From JAICYJ01 sp963797565 (GTDB lineage Bacteria > Actinomycetota > Thermoleophilia > Gaiellales > JAICJC01), in contig CAWCPM010000015.1 of the NCBI GenBank assembly GCA_963797565.1, forward strand, positions 1 to 64,000: a stretch of DNA of 64,000 bases, read 5' to 3'. Position 1 is the stretch's first letter, and every line of letters begins with the position of its first letter. The notes beneath the pieces were generated by a model, which worked only from the letters and a program-made list of their open reading frames with translations, was not told the origin of the DNA and did not search any database. Position numbers and translations under genes: made by a program. Shown here piece after piece: positions 25,293-35,534 of the stretch.

Positions 25293-25681
25293 CGCGGGCC
25301 CGATCGGTCCGCGGACTGGCGCAGCAGCTCCTCGACCTGGCCCACCAGCCAGTCGAAGCCCTGGGCCTCGGCGGCGGCGGCCAGGCCCGGCCGCGCGATC
25401 AGCACGTAGTCGGTGGCCGGCTGAAGCAGCCCGTCGCAGCGGGCAATCGCCTCGCGCAGACGCCGCTTGACCTGGTTGCGGTCGACGGCGCCGCCGACCT
25501 TGCGCGGCACCGCATACCCGACCCGAGCCGCGTCGCCGCCCTCGGCGGCGCGGTAGCGCAGCGTCAGGTAGCGGCCGCTGACCGCTCGCCCCAGCTGCGT
25601 GACGGCGTCGAACTCGGCGGCACGCGTGAGGCGCCCGCGCTTCGATACGGCGGCAGGGGCGGACGCGTGGTCGCCGGTCAT
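25289..25681 (-). CDS. rnpA: ribonuclease P protein component
   Basis: A 130-residue basic protein, the protein subunit of RNase P that matures tRNA 5' ends. It contains the family stretch VGYAVPRKVGGAVDRNQVKRRLREA (RNR-type region) and an N-terminal KRGRLTRAAEFDAV. It lies directly downstream of rpmH and overlaps yidD by 4 bases. TAGAGT lies 9 bases before its ATG, inside the rpmH stop region, which could be a secondary leaderless promoter. Confidence 0.93.
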   Translation of the reverse strand: MTGDHASAPAAVSKRGRLTRAAEFDAVTQLGRAVSGRYLTLRYRAAEGGDAARVGYAVPRKVGGAVDRNQVKRRLREAIARCDGLLQPATDYVLIARPGLAAAAEAQGFDWLVGQVEELLRQSADRSGPR

Positions 25682-25693
25682 GGGGCTGTCACT

Positions 25694-25828
25694 CTATGCG
25701 GAGAGGCGCTTGCGGCCACGGAGCCGGCGACGTTTGATCACGGCGCGGCCGGCGCGCGTGCTCATGCGCTTGCGAAAGCCGTGGGTCTTGGCGCGCTTGC
25801 GGGTGTTGGGCTGATAGGTGCGCTTCAT
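25694..25828 (-). CDS. rpmH: 50S ribosomal protein L34
   Basis: A 44-residue, strongly basic protein that reads MKRTYQPNTRKRAKTHGFRK and ends GRKRLSA. This is the L34 sequence with its typical length and is a fixed landmark beside dnaA. It runs divergently from dnaA across the left origin region. TATACT (25843-25838) lies 9 bases before the ATG with no Shine-Dalgarno. Confidence 0.97.
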   Translation of the reverse strand: MKRTYQPNTRKRAKTHGFRKRMSTRAGRAVIKRRRLRGRKRLSA

Positions 25829-25837
25829 GCGGTGGGC

Positions 25838-25843
25838 AGTATA
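25838..25843 (-). promoter_or_regulatory. rpmH -10 element
   Basis: TATACT on the minus strand, 9 bases from the rpmH ATG, is one of the best -10 matches in the window. No clear -35 is seen 17 bases upstream. The short distance implies a leaderless or nearly leaderless rpmH-rnpA-yidD mRNA. Confidence 0.5.
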
Positions 25844-25894
25844 GAGCAGCGATGCCCTTGACCGCCCCGGCCGGGTACGCGGGCATCACAAAAG

Positions 25895-26030
25895 ATTTCT
25901 GCTGTGGATAACCGGCGAGGGCCCCTCGCCCCGACCGCCACCGGGAACACGCCCACACGCAGGTGTTTTGGCAGCGCGCGACCGTTCACAGGTCTGTTTC
26001 CACATCTGTGGACGCCTGTGTGGGAAAGCG
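25895..26030. other. oriC: left part of the replication origin (rpmH-dnaA intergenic region)
   Basis: TGTGGATAA at 25903-25911 is a perfect DnaA box (TTATCCACA on the other strand). TTTCCACA (25997-26004) and TGTGGACG (26007-26014) form a facing pair of weaker boxes two bases apart. A short AT-rich patch lies just before the perfect box. The whole rpmH-dnaA gap (25829-26127) has no coding gene apart from the dnaA promoter. Assigned by motif and position. Confidence 0.65.
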
Positions 26031-26087
26031 ACGAAATACCTGCAAATCACCGCTTTCGCCGGCGCGCGCGACCGTGCGCGCCTGCTG

Positions 26088-26117
26088 TTGTACCCGGCCT
26101 GGGTGCCGGGTTACACT
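26088..26117 (+). promoter_or_regulatory. dnaA promoter containing an inverted repeat
   Basis: TTGTAC (26088-26093), 18 bases and TACACT (26112-26117) form a housekeeping-type promoter ending 10 bases before the dnaA ATG, so the mRNA would be nearly leaderless. The spacer holds a palindrome: GTACCCGGC, six bases, then GCCGGGTTAC, with arms differing by one base. It fills the space between -35 and -10 and is a candidate operator for control of dnaA. Confidence 0.55.
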
Positions 26118-26127
26118 CGCCGTTCGC

Positions 26128-27516
26128 ATGTCCCTCGATCCCGCCGCCGACACCAGCTGGGAGACCATCTCCCAACGCCTCGCCCAGATGCTGAACGCCG
26201 GCACCTTCGCGACATGGTTCGGAAACGCGGCGGCGATCGAACAGGATGAGTCGCGTCTGGTGGTGGGCGTCCCCAACGAGTTCACCAAGAGCTGGATCGA
26301 GGGCCACTTCTCCAGCCTGCTGGACGCGGCGGCGGCGGAGCACGACCTGGTGGTCGAGCTGCGCGTCGAGGTGGCGCAGGCGGCGGCGCGGGCCCGTGAG
26401 GCCGACCCGCCCGACGTGGTGGAGGCGCCCGCCGACCCGGAGCAGCCCGCGGCGACCCCGTCCGAGGACGTCCGCTTCGGAGCGGCTACCGGCATCAATC
26501 CCAAGTACACGTTCGACGTGTTCGTGATCGGGGCCAGCAACCGTTTCGCGCACGCCGCGGCGCTGGCCGTGGCCGAGTCGCCGGCGCAGTCGTACAACCC
26601 GCTTTTCATCCACGGCAGCACCGGCCTGGGGAAAACCCACCTGCTGCAGGCGATCGGCCATTACGTGCTGCAGCAGCACCCGCAGCTGAACGTGCGATAC
26701 GTCACCACCGAGACGGTATTGAACGAGTTCGTCGATTCCATGCGGGATGGGCGCATGGTCACCTTCAAGCAGCGGTACCGCACGTACGACCTGCTGCTGG
26801 TCGACGACATCCAGTTCATCGAGGGCAAGGAGCGGCTCCAGGAGGAGTTTTTCCACACGTTCAACAGCCTGTACGAGGCCGGAAAGCAGATCGTGCTGTC
26901 CTCGGACCGCCCGCCGCATGAGCTGGCAACGCTCGAGGCGCGGCTGCGCTCGCGTTTTCAATGGGGACTGATCACCGACGTCACGCCGCCTGATCTGGAA
27001 ACACGCATCGCCATCCTGCGCAAGAAGGTGATGACGGAGCGGTTCCAGATCGACGATTCGCAGGTGCTCACCTACATTGCCGACAGGGTCACGACCAACA
27101 TCCGCGAGCTCGAGGGTGCGCTCACGCGGGTCGTGGCCTACGCCTCGCTGACCGGCCGGCCGATCTCGACCGAGCTGGCCGAGGAGGTGCTGCGCAACCT
27201 GTTTCCGCAAGGGGCAACGCGCCCGATCACGATCGAGCAGATCCAGGGCGCCGTCGCCGAGATGTTCCACGTCTCGATCGCCGACCTGCGCGGCGACCGC
27301 CGCCAGCAGTCGATCGCCTACCCGCGCCACATCGCCACGTACCTGTGCCGCGAGCTGACCGACGCGTCGCTGCCCAAGATCGGTGCCAAGTTCGGCGGCC
27401 GCGACCACTCCACGGTGCTGCACGGCGTCAACAAGATCACGCGCCTGCTGAAGGAAGACCGCGAGGCCTTCAACGTCGTGCAGGAGCTGACCACACGCAT
27501 CAAGCAAGGCCGTTGA
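26128..27516 (+). CDS. dnaA: chromosomal replication initiator protein DnaA
   Basis: A 462-residue DnaA. Domain I is at the N-terminus (SWETISQRLAQMLNAGTFATWF) and a variable acidic/proline linker spans about residues 85-115. The AAA+ core has Walker A GSTGLGKTHLLQAIG and Walker B LLLVDDIQFIEGKE. The C-terminal DNA-binding signature is FGGRDHSTVLHGVNKI. ATG at 26128 is chosen for MSLDPAADTSW, which starts at domain I; an upstream extension of the frame through the origin region is not protein-like. It initiates replication at the flanking boxes. Confidence 0.96.
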   Translation: MSLDPAADTSWETISQRLAQMLNAGTFATWFGNAAAIEQDESRLVVGVPNEFTKSWIEGHFSSLLDAAAAEHDLVVELRVEVAQAAARAREADPPDVVEAPADPEQPAATPSEDVRFGAATGINPKYTFDVFVIGASNRFAHAAALAVAESPAQSYNPLFIHGSTGLGKTHLLQAIGHYVLQQHPQLNVRYVTTETVLNEFVDSMRDGRMVTFKQRYRTYDLLLVDDIQFIEGKERLQEEFFHTFNSLYEAGKQIVLSSDRPPHELATLEARLRSRFQWGLITDVTPPDLETRIAILRKKVMTERFQIDDSQVLTYIADRVTTNIRELEGALTRVVAYASLTGRPISTELAEEVLRNLFPQGATRPITIEQIQGAVAEMFHVSIADLRGDRRQQSIAYPRHIATYLCRELTDASLPKIGAKFGGRDHSTVLHGVNKITRLLKEDREAFNVVQELTTRIKQGR

Positions 27517-27715
27517 CGAGCATGTGGAAAGCCTGTGGACGGGTGGCAAAGGTCCCACCGCCGTCCACCGAAATCCGCACCGGCCGCGATCACCTGGGGA
27601 AGGCCGGCACAGATCGTCAACAGCCGGTTACGTGGCCTGATGCGGGATCGCGACGGTTTTCCGCATCCTCCACACCCCCTACTCCTATAACCTCTTAATT
27701 TCTTAAACACAGAAG
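27517..27715. other. oriC: right part of the replication origin (dnaA-dnaN intergenic region)
   Basis: The 224-base gap carries TGTGGAAA (27523-27530) and TGTGGACGG (27534-27542), both close to the DnaA box, and looser matches at TTTTCCGCA and TCCTCCACA near 27657-27674. An AT-rich stretch at 27681-27708 (CCTATAACCTCTTAATTTC and on) is the best candidate for the unwinding element in the origin region. With the left part this suggests a bipartite origin around dnaA. Confidence 0.6.
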
Positions 27716-27740
27716 CTGCAGCAGTGAGGAGCATCTCAGC

Positions 27741-28832
27741 ATGAAGATCGTCTGTTCCCAGGATCAGCTCCTGGCAAAACTCCAGATCGCGGCGCGTGGC
27801 GTCTCGCAGCGCTCGACCGTACAGATCCTGTCGGGGATCCTGCTGAATGCATCCGGTGAGAGCATCGAGCTGTCGTCGACCGACATGGAGATCTCGCTGC
27901 GGGTGCCGCTCGAGGCACGGGTCGAGGAGCCGGGCGACGTCGTGCTGCCAGGGCGCTTGCTGCTCGACATCGTGCGCGCCCTGCCGGCGGCCGACGTGAC
28001 GATCGCACAGCCCGGGGGCACCGGTGCCGCGCAGATCGAATGCGGCCCCAGCCGCTACTCGCTGAACACCCAGAACGCCGAGGACTTCCCGCAGCTTCCG
28101 GTCCCGTCCGGGTCGTCGTTCTCGGTCGATCGTGCCGCGTTCGTCGACACCGTCAGCCACGTCGGCCGGGCCGCGTCCAAGGATGAGTCGCGGCCGGTGC
28201 TGACGGGCGTGCTGGTGGAGCTGGGCGAGGGCACGGTGACGATGGCCGCGACCGATAGCTACCGGCTGTCGGTGAAGGAGTCGGCGCTGCCGGGTGCCAC
28301 CGGCGACGTGCAGGCGATCGTGCCGGCGCGAGCGCTGGGCGAGGTGGTGCGGATCGCCTCGGGAGACACGCTCGAGGTATCGGTGCAGGAGAACCAGGTG
28401 CTGTTCGGGATGGACGGGGTGTGGCTGTCGGCGCGCCGCATCGACGGCCAGTTCCCGAACTACAAGCAGCTGCTGCCGCAGACGTTCGAGCACGAGATCG
28501 CGATCTCCAAGGAGGAGCTGCTGGACGTGATCCGCCGCACCTCGCTGATGGCGCAGCGCAACCTGCCGGTGCGGTTGAGCTTCGAGGAGGGGTCGCTGAC
28601 CCTGGCCGCCCAGACCCAGGACGTCGGCGAGGCCCGCGAGTCGCTGCCCGTCGACTTCCACGGCGACCGGCTCGAGATCGGCTTCAACCCGGACTTCCTG
28701 CGCGATGGGGTTGAGAGCGTGGAGGGCGACACGGTGCGGCTGAAGCTGATCAGCTCGCTGCGCCCGGGGCTGCTGCAGGGCGAGGACGGCTCGTTCTGGT
28801 ATCTGATCATGCCGATCCGGCTGCCCTCGTAA
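27741..28832 (+). CDS. dnaN: DNA polymerase III subunit beta (sliding clamp)
   Basis: A 363-residue clamp with three repeated domains. It starts MKIVCSQDQLLAKLQIAARG and ends YLIMPIRLPS, the standard C-terminal MP(I/M)R segment. Features include LLDIVRALPAADVTI, DESRPVLTGVLVEL and ATDSYRLSVKE. The dimer encircles DNA and tethers polymerase III; NucS also docks on it in Actinomycetota. GAGGAG lies 9 bases before the ATG, so this gene has a normal Shine-Dalgarno. Confidence 0.96.
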   Translation: MKIVCSQDQLLAKLQIAARGVSQRSTVQILSGILLNASGESIELSSTDMEISLRVPLEARVEEPGDVVLPGRLLLDIVRALPAADVTIAQPGGTGAAQIECGPSRYSLNTQNAEDFPQLPVPSGSSFSVDRAAFVDTVSHVGRAASKDESRPVLTGVLVELGEGTVTMAATDSYRLSVKESALPGATGDVQAIVPARALGEVVRIASGDTLEVSVQENQVLFGMDGVWLSARRIDGQFPNYKQLLPQTFEHEIAISKEELLDVIRRTSLMAQRNLPVRLSFEEGSLTLAAQTQDVGEARESLPVDFHGDRLEIGFNPDFLRDGVESVEGDTVRLKLISSLRPGLLQGEDGSFWYLIMPIRLPS

Positions 28833-28844
28833 CGGGCGCTGGTT

Positions 28845-29921
28845 GTGCGCGTGGTGGCTGTGCGGGGCAGCGACTTCCGGTGTTACGAGCGAGTCACGGT
28901 CGAGCTGCCGGCCGGCCTGGTCGGAGTTGTCGGCCCGAACGGCGCCGGCAAGACGGCGCTGATCGAGATGATCCACTTCGGGTGCCTCGGCTACTCGCCG
29001 CGCACGACCAGCGAGGGACAGGTGGTGCGGTTCGGCGCCGAGCTGCTGCGCGTCGAGACCGACGTGCTCGTGTCCGGCGGGCCGGTGTCGGTGGAGATCG
29101 GCTACCGGCCGGGCGAGCCCAAGCGCGTGTCGGTGAACGGCGCAGCCGAGCGGTCGGTCGAGCGGCTGCTGGAGAGGTTCCCGGTGCTGGTGTTCACGCC
29201 CGACCGGCTGCGGCTGGTGCAGGGCGCGCCGGCGCTGCGGCGTGCCTACTTCGACCGTGTGCTGGCGCGGCTGTGGCCGGCGCCCGCGGCCGCCTCCGCC
29301 GAGTATGCGCGCAGGCTGTCGCAGCGCAACCACCTGCTGCGGCGGGTGCGCGCCGGCCGCGCCGATCCCGGTGCCCTGGATCCCTGGGACAGGCTGCTGG
29401 CCGAGGCGGGTGAGCAGCTGATCGCCGCCCGGGCGCGCCTGTGCACGCGGCTGGCCGGGCCGTTCGCCGGCCGTCTCGGCGCGCTGGGCGGCGATCCCGG
29501 CGAGGATCCTCTCCGCTATCGGCCCAACGTCGAGCCGGGCCGCTCGCTGGAGGCCGCCCTGATCGAGCGCCGCGGTCGCGACATCGATCGCGCCGTCACC
29601 GGTGCCGGCCCGCACCTCGATGATGTCTCGCTGTTCGAGCACGACCGCGACCTGCGGCTGTACGGGTCGCAGGGCGAGCAGCGCCGCGCGCTGCTGGGGC
29701 TGATCCTGGCCGAGGCCGATCTGCTGTCGGAGGAACGTGACGAGCCGCCGCTGCTGCTGCTCGATGACGTCACCGGTGAGCTCGACGGCGAGCGGCGGCG
29801 GCTGTTGCTGGAGGCGGTGGCCGGCTTCGACCAGGCCATCGTCACCACCACCGACCAGGCCGACCTTGGGGGCGCGCACGCCTCGGTGCTGACGGTGTCC
29901 GGCGGGAAGGTGGCGGCGTGA
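28845..29921 (+). CDS. recF: DNA replication/repair protein RecF
   Basis: A 358-residue ABC-type ATPase. The N-terminal motif FRCYERVTVELPAG is followed by Walker A GPNGAGKTALIEM. The signature region is GSQGEQRRALLGLILAEADL, and Walker B with D-loop is PPLLLLDDVTGELDGERR. RecF loads RecA at gaps with RecO and RecR. GTG at 28845 lies 12 bases after the dnaN stop, and the stop overlaps dciA as GTGA. Confidence 0.93.
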   Translation: MRVVAVRGSDFRCYERVTVELPAGLVGVVGPNGAGKTALIEMIHFGCLGYSPRTTSEGQVVRFGAELLRVETDVLVSGGPVSVEIGYRPGEPKRVSVNGAAERSVERLLERFPVLVFTPDRLRLVQGAPALRRAYFDRVLARLWPAPAAASAEYARRLSQRNHLLRRVRAGRADPGALDPWDRLLAEAGEQLIAARARLCTRLAGPFAGRLGALGGDPGEDPLRYRPNVEPGRSLEAALIERRGRDIDRAVTGAGPHLDDVSLFEHDRDLRLYGSQGEQRRALLGLILAEADLLSEERDEPPLLLLDDVTGELDGERRRLLLEAVAGFDQAIVTTTDQADLGGAHASVLTVSGGKVAA

Positions 29922-30367
29922 GCGACCTGCGGCCGATCCGCGACGACGTGCGGCGCCTGGGACGGGTGCCCGAGGTCGACTCGCAGGTGCTCGAGGCGCG
30001 GCGCGTGTGGCGCGAGGCGGTGGGCGAGCAGGTCGCCGCCAACTCGCTGCCGGTGCGGCGTTCGGGTGATGCGCTGATCGTGCACTGCGCCAGCTCCGGC
30101 TGGGCCAGCGAGCTGACGCTGCTGGAGCGGCAGATGCGCTCGCGGCTGGAGGCGCTGATGGATCCGCCGCCGGCCCGGCTGCGGTTCGAGGTGGGCGACG
30201 TGGACGTCCCGGAAACGGTCGCGCCGGCCGATGAGCCGGCGGCTGCGATCGCGCCCAGCGACGATCAGCGAGCACAGGCGCGGGAGCTGGCGGCGGACAT
30301 CAGCGACCCCGATCTGCGACGGGCCGCGGAGCGGGCGATCGCGGCCGGTCTGGCACGCGATTCGTAA
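29918..30367 (+). CDS. DUF721/DciA-family protein
   Basis: A 149-residue protein with the DUF721 core (VWREAVGEQVAANSLPVR, LIVHCASSGWASELTLLER). DciA proteins of this family load or activate the replicative helicase in bacteria without DnaC/DnaI, and a member sits between recF and gyrB in most Actinomycetota. A C-terminal extension (ARELAADISDPDLRRAAERA) follows an acidic linker; its role is unknown. It overlaps recF by 4 bases. Confidence 0.83.
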   Translation: MSDLRPIRDDVRRLGRVPEVDSQVLEARRVWREAVGEQVAANSLPVRRSGDALIVHCASSGWASELTLLERQMRSRLEALMDPPPARLRFEVGDVDVPETVAPADEPAAAIAPSDDQRAQARELAADISDPDLRRAAERAIAAGLARDS

Positions 30368-30409
30368 CGCACTTGTGACGGCTTTGGTGGGGGCTCCAGC
30401 GGGGCGCTC

Positions 30410-30418
30410 TGGTAAACT
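30410..30418 (+). promoter_or_regulatory. gyrB extended -10 element
   Basis: TGGTAAACT is an extended -10 (TG-N-TAAACT) about 40 bases before the gyrB TTG. A -35 at normal spacing is not convincing, as expected for extended -10 promoters. This gives gyrB a true leader, unlike many neighbours. Motif reading only. Confidence 0.45.
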
Positions 30419-30457
30419 ACGTGTAGCTGGTTTTCCTCTATTTCAAGCGGGTTTCTG

Positions 30458-32848
30458 TTGCCACAGTCGGGCTATGACGCCAAAGACATCACAGTTCTGG
30501 AAGGGCTCGAGGCGGTTCGCCGCCGGCCCGGCATGTACATCGGCTCGACCGGCCTTCGCGGCCTCCACCATCTCGTCCACGAGGTGGTCGACAACAGCGT
30601 CGATGAGGCGCTGCAGGGCTACTGCGACCATATCGTCGTAACACTGCATCCCGACGGCAGCTGCACGGTCGTCGACAACGGCCGCGGCATCCCCGTTGCC
30701 GTGATGGACTCGGTCGGCCTGCCCGCCGTCGAGGTGGTGCTGACCAAGCTGCACGCCGGCGGCAAGTTCGGCGGCGAAGGCTACAAGGTCTCCGGCGGGC
30801 TGCACGGCGTCGGCATCTCGGTGGTGAACGCGCTGTCCCAGTATCTGCGGGTGGAGGTTCGCCGCGACGGCTACGTGTGGACGCAGGAGTACGAGCGGGG
30901 TGACCCGCTGGGACCTCTGACCAGGGGTGAGAGCACCGAGCTGACCGGCACCACCACCATCTTCCGGCCCGACGTCGAGATCTTCGACGAGACCGACTTC
31001 GAGTTCGACACGCTGGCCCAGCGGCTGCGCGAGATGGCCTTTCTGACCCGCGGCCTGCGGCTGGAGCTGCTGGACGAGCGGGCCGGCGGCCAGCACGCCG
31101 ACTTCCGCTTCGAAGGCGGCATCGTCGACTTCATCGCCCACGTCAACGAGGGCAAGGAGCGGGTGCACAAGGAGGTCATCTACTTCGAGAACGAGACCGA
31201 GGAGGGCCAGGTCGAGGTGGCCATGCAGTGGAACGGCAGCTACGTCGAGTCCACCTTCTCGTTCGCGAACAACATCAACACCCACGAGGGCGGCACCCAC
31301 CTGTCCGGCTTCAAGGCCGCCCTGACGCGCACGCTGAACGACTACGCCCGCGCCCAGGGACTGCTGAAGGAGAAGGAGGAGCCGCTGACCGGCGATGACT
31401 GCCGCGAGGGGCTGGCCGCGATCGTCTCCGTGAAGCTGCGCGAGCCCCAGTTCGAGGGCCAGACCAAGACCAAGCTGGGAAACCCCTCGATCCGCGGGCT
31501 GGTCGAGGCCAGCTGCAACGCCAAGCTGGCCGGCTTCCTCGAGGAGAACCCGAACGAGGCCAAGGCGATCGTGAACAAGCTGATCTCCGCCAGCCGCGCC
31601 CGCCAGGCGGCGCGCAAGGCGCGCGACCTGATCCGGCGCAAGTCGGCTCTGGGCGGCGGCGGCCTGCCCGGCAAGCTGGCCGACTGCTCCGTGTCCGATC
31701 CGGAGGCGGCCGAGCTGTTCCTGGTCGAGGGCGACAGCGCCGGCGGCTCCGCCGTCGACGCGCGCGACCGCAGCTTCCAGGCGATCCTGCCGCTGCGCGG
31801 CAAGATCATCAACGTCGAGAAGGCGCGCATCAACAAGGTGCTCTCCAACAACGAGATCCAGGCCATGATCACGGCCATCGGATCGGGCATCGGCGAGGAG
31901 TTCGACGTGACCGCCGCGCGGTACCACAAGGTGGTGCTGACCTGCGATGCCGACGTCGACGGCGCCCACATCCGCACGCTGATCCTGACCTTCCTGTTCC
32001 GGCACATGAAGGAGCTGATCGAGGAGGGCTACGTCTACATCGCCCAGCCGCCGCTGTACCGGCTGAAGCAGGGCAGCGACGCGCGCTACTTCGAGAAGGA
32101 TCACCAGCTCGAGGAGTGGCTGATCCGCGAGCGTCTCGAGAAGATCGAGATGGAGGATCGCGACGGCTCTCCGCTGAAGCTGACCGAGGCCCGCCTGCAG
32201 CGGTTCCAGCGCGCGCTCAAGGAGTACGAGGGCTGGGCCGGCAAGCTGAAGGAGCAATACGGCGCGGGGGTCGTCTCCTACGCCAAGAACCACCGCCTGG
32301 TGGAGCACGACATCGCCTCGCTCGACCAGCTGTCGACGTATCTGACAACGCTGGTGGAGGAAAGCGAGCTGCACCGGGTGGAGGTGGTCGAGGTCGAGCC
32401 GGACTCGCTCCGAGTCAAGGTCAGCGAGCGCGCCACCGGGTCGTCGCAGGTCGTCAAGTTCCCGCTCGAGCTGTTCACCAGCCAGGGCTATCGCAACCTG
32501 CGCGCGGCCCACGAGAAGCTGACCGAGGCGATCGGCAAGCCGCCGTTCGTCGCGCGGCTGGGCAAGCGCACGGTCGAAGTGGGCACGTTCGAGGAGCTGC
32601 GGCCCACGATCCTCGACCTGGCCAAGGAGGGGCTCAACCTGCAGCGCTTCAAGGGGCTTGGTGAGATGAACCCCGACCAGCTGTGGGAGACGACCATGAA
32701 CCCCGAGAACCGGGTCCTGCAGCGCGTCTCGATCGAGGATGCGGCCGCTGCCGACGAGATCTTCTCGATGCTGATGGGCGACCGCGTCGAACCACGCCGT
32801 GATTTCATCGAGCGGAACGCAAACGCCGTGAAGTTTCTGGATATCTAG
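30458..32848 (+). CDS. gyrB: DNA gyrase subunit B (long form with TOPRIM insert)
   Basis: A 796-residue gyrase ATPase/TOPRIM subunit. The GHKL ATPase has EGLEAVRRRPGMYIGSTG and GGKFGGEGYKVSGGLHGVG; the TOPRIM motifs are LVEGDSAGGSA and CDADVDGAHIRTL. The C-terminus has QRFKGLGEMNPDQLWETTMN. Between PPLYRLKQG (about residue 530) and the KGLGEMN block (about 725) lie some 160 extra residues, where the short actinobacterial GyrBs have almost none. TTG at 30458 starts PQSGYDAKDITVLEGLE, the expected N-terminus. With GyrA it introduces negative supercoils. Confidence 0.95.
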   Translation: MPQSGYDAKDITVLEGLEAVRRRPGMYIGSTGLRGLHHLVHEVVDNSVDEALQGYCDHIVVTLHPDGSCTVVDNGRGIPVAVMDSVGLPAVEVVLTKLHAGGKFGGEGYKVSGGLHGVGISVVNALSQYLRVEVRRDGYVWTQEYERGDPLGPLTRGESTELTGTTTIFRPDVEIFDETDFEFDTLAQRLREMAFLTRGLRLELLDERAGGQHADFRFEGGIVDFIAHVNEGKERVHKEVIYFENETEEGQVEVAMQWNGSYVESTFSFANNINTHEGGTHLSGFKAALTRTLNDYARAQGLLKEKEEPLTGDDCREGLAAIVSVKLREPQFEGQTKTKLGNPSIRGLVEASCNAKLAGFLEENPNEAKAIVNKLISASRARQAARKARDLIRRKSALGGGGLPGKLADCSVSDPEAAELFLVEGDSAGGSAVDARDRSFQAILPLRGKIINVEKARINKVLSNNEIQAMITAIGSGIGEEFDVTAARYHKVVLTCDADVDGAHIRTLILTFLFRHMKELIEEGYVYIAQPPLYRLKQGSDARYFEKDHQLEEWLIRERLEKIEMEDRDGSPLKLTEARLQRFQRALKEYEGWAGKLKEQYGAGVVSYAKNHRLVEHDIASLDQLSTYLTTLVEESELHRVEVVEVEPDSLRVKVSERATGSSQVVKFPLELFTSQGYRNLRAAHEKLTEAIGKPPFVARLGKRTVEVGTFEELRPTILDLAKEGLNLQRFKGLGEMNPDQLWETTMNPENRVLQRVSIEDAAAADEIFSMLMGDRVEPRRDFIERNANAVKFLDI

Positions 32849-32874
32849 GAATGGCGATTCGTCCGAGAAGGCTT

Positions 32875-32960
32875 CGAAAACCGAGCTTCGCGCGGAGCCA
32901 GGGAGGCACAGTGCTCCGCACGGGCCGACCGCAGCGACAAAGCGAGGCGACGGTTTGCAG
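32875..32960 (+). repeat. 86-base intergenic structured repeat, copy 2
   Basis: It matches 21144-21229 at 76 of 86 positions without gaps. The same outer pairing AAACCG/CGGTTT and inner stem are kept: here GCTTCGC pairs with GCGAGGC, so a T-A pair of copy 1 has become C-G, which is covariation. The small hairpin GTGC-TCC-GCAC is conserved with only its loop changed. It lies in the 133-base gyrB-gyrA gap, 21 bases before the gyrA ATG, in gyrA orientation. Confidence 0.75.
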
Positions 32961-32981
32961 GAGCCGTGAGGTGAACCAGAC

Positions 32982-35530
<2,549 letters not shown>

Positions 35531-35534
<4 letters not shown>

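Noticed and set aside
25963..26127. N-terminal extension of DnaA upstream of 26128.
   Set aside because: The 55 extra residues are Cys/Arg-rich, run through DnaA boxes and the promoter, and precede the normal domain I start.
27318..30275. A 985-codon open frame antisense to dnaA-dnaN-recF-dciA.
   Set aside because: It is an antisense shadow of strongly conserved genes in GC-rich DNA, with low-complexity Arg/Pro/Ala/Gln/His content and no domain. Similar frames opposite gyrB (30443-32989) and gyrA (32994-35300) were rejected for the same reason.
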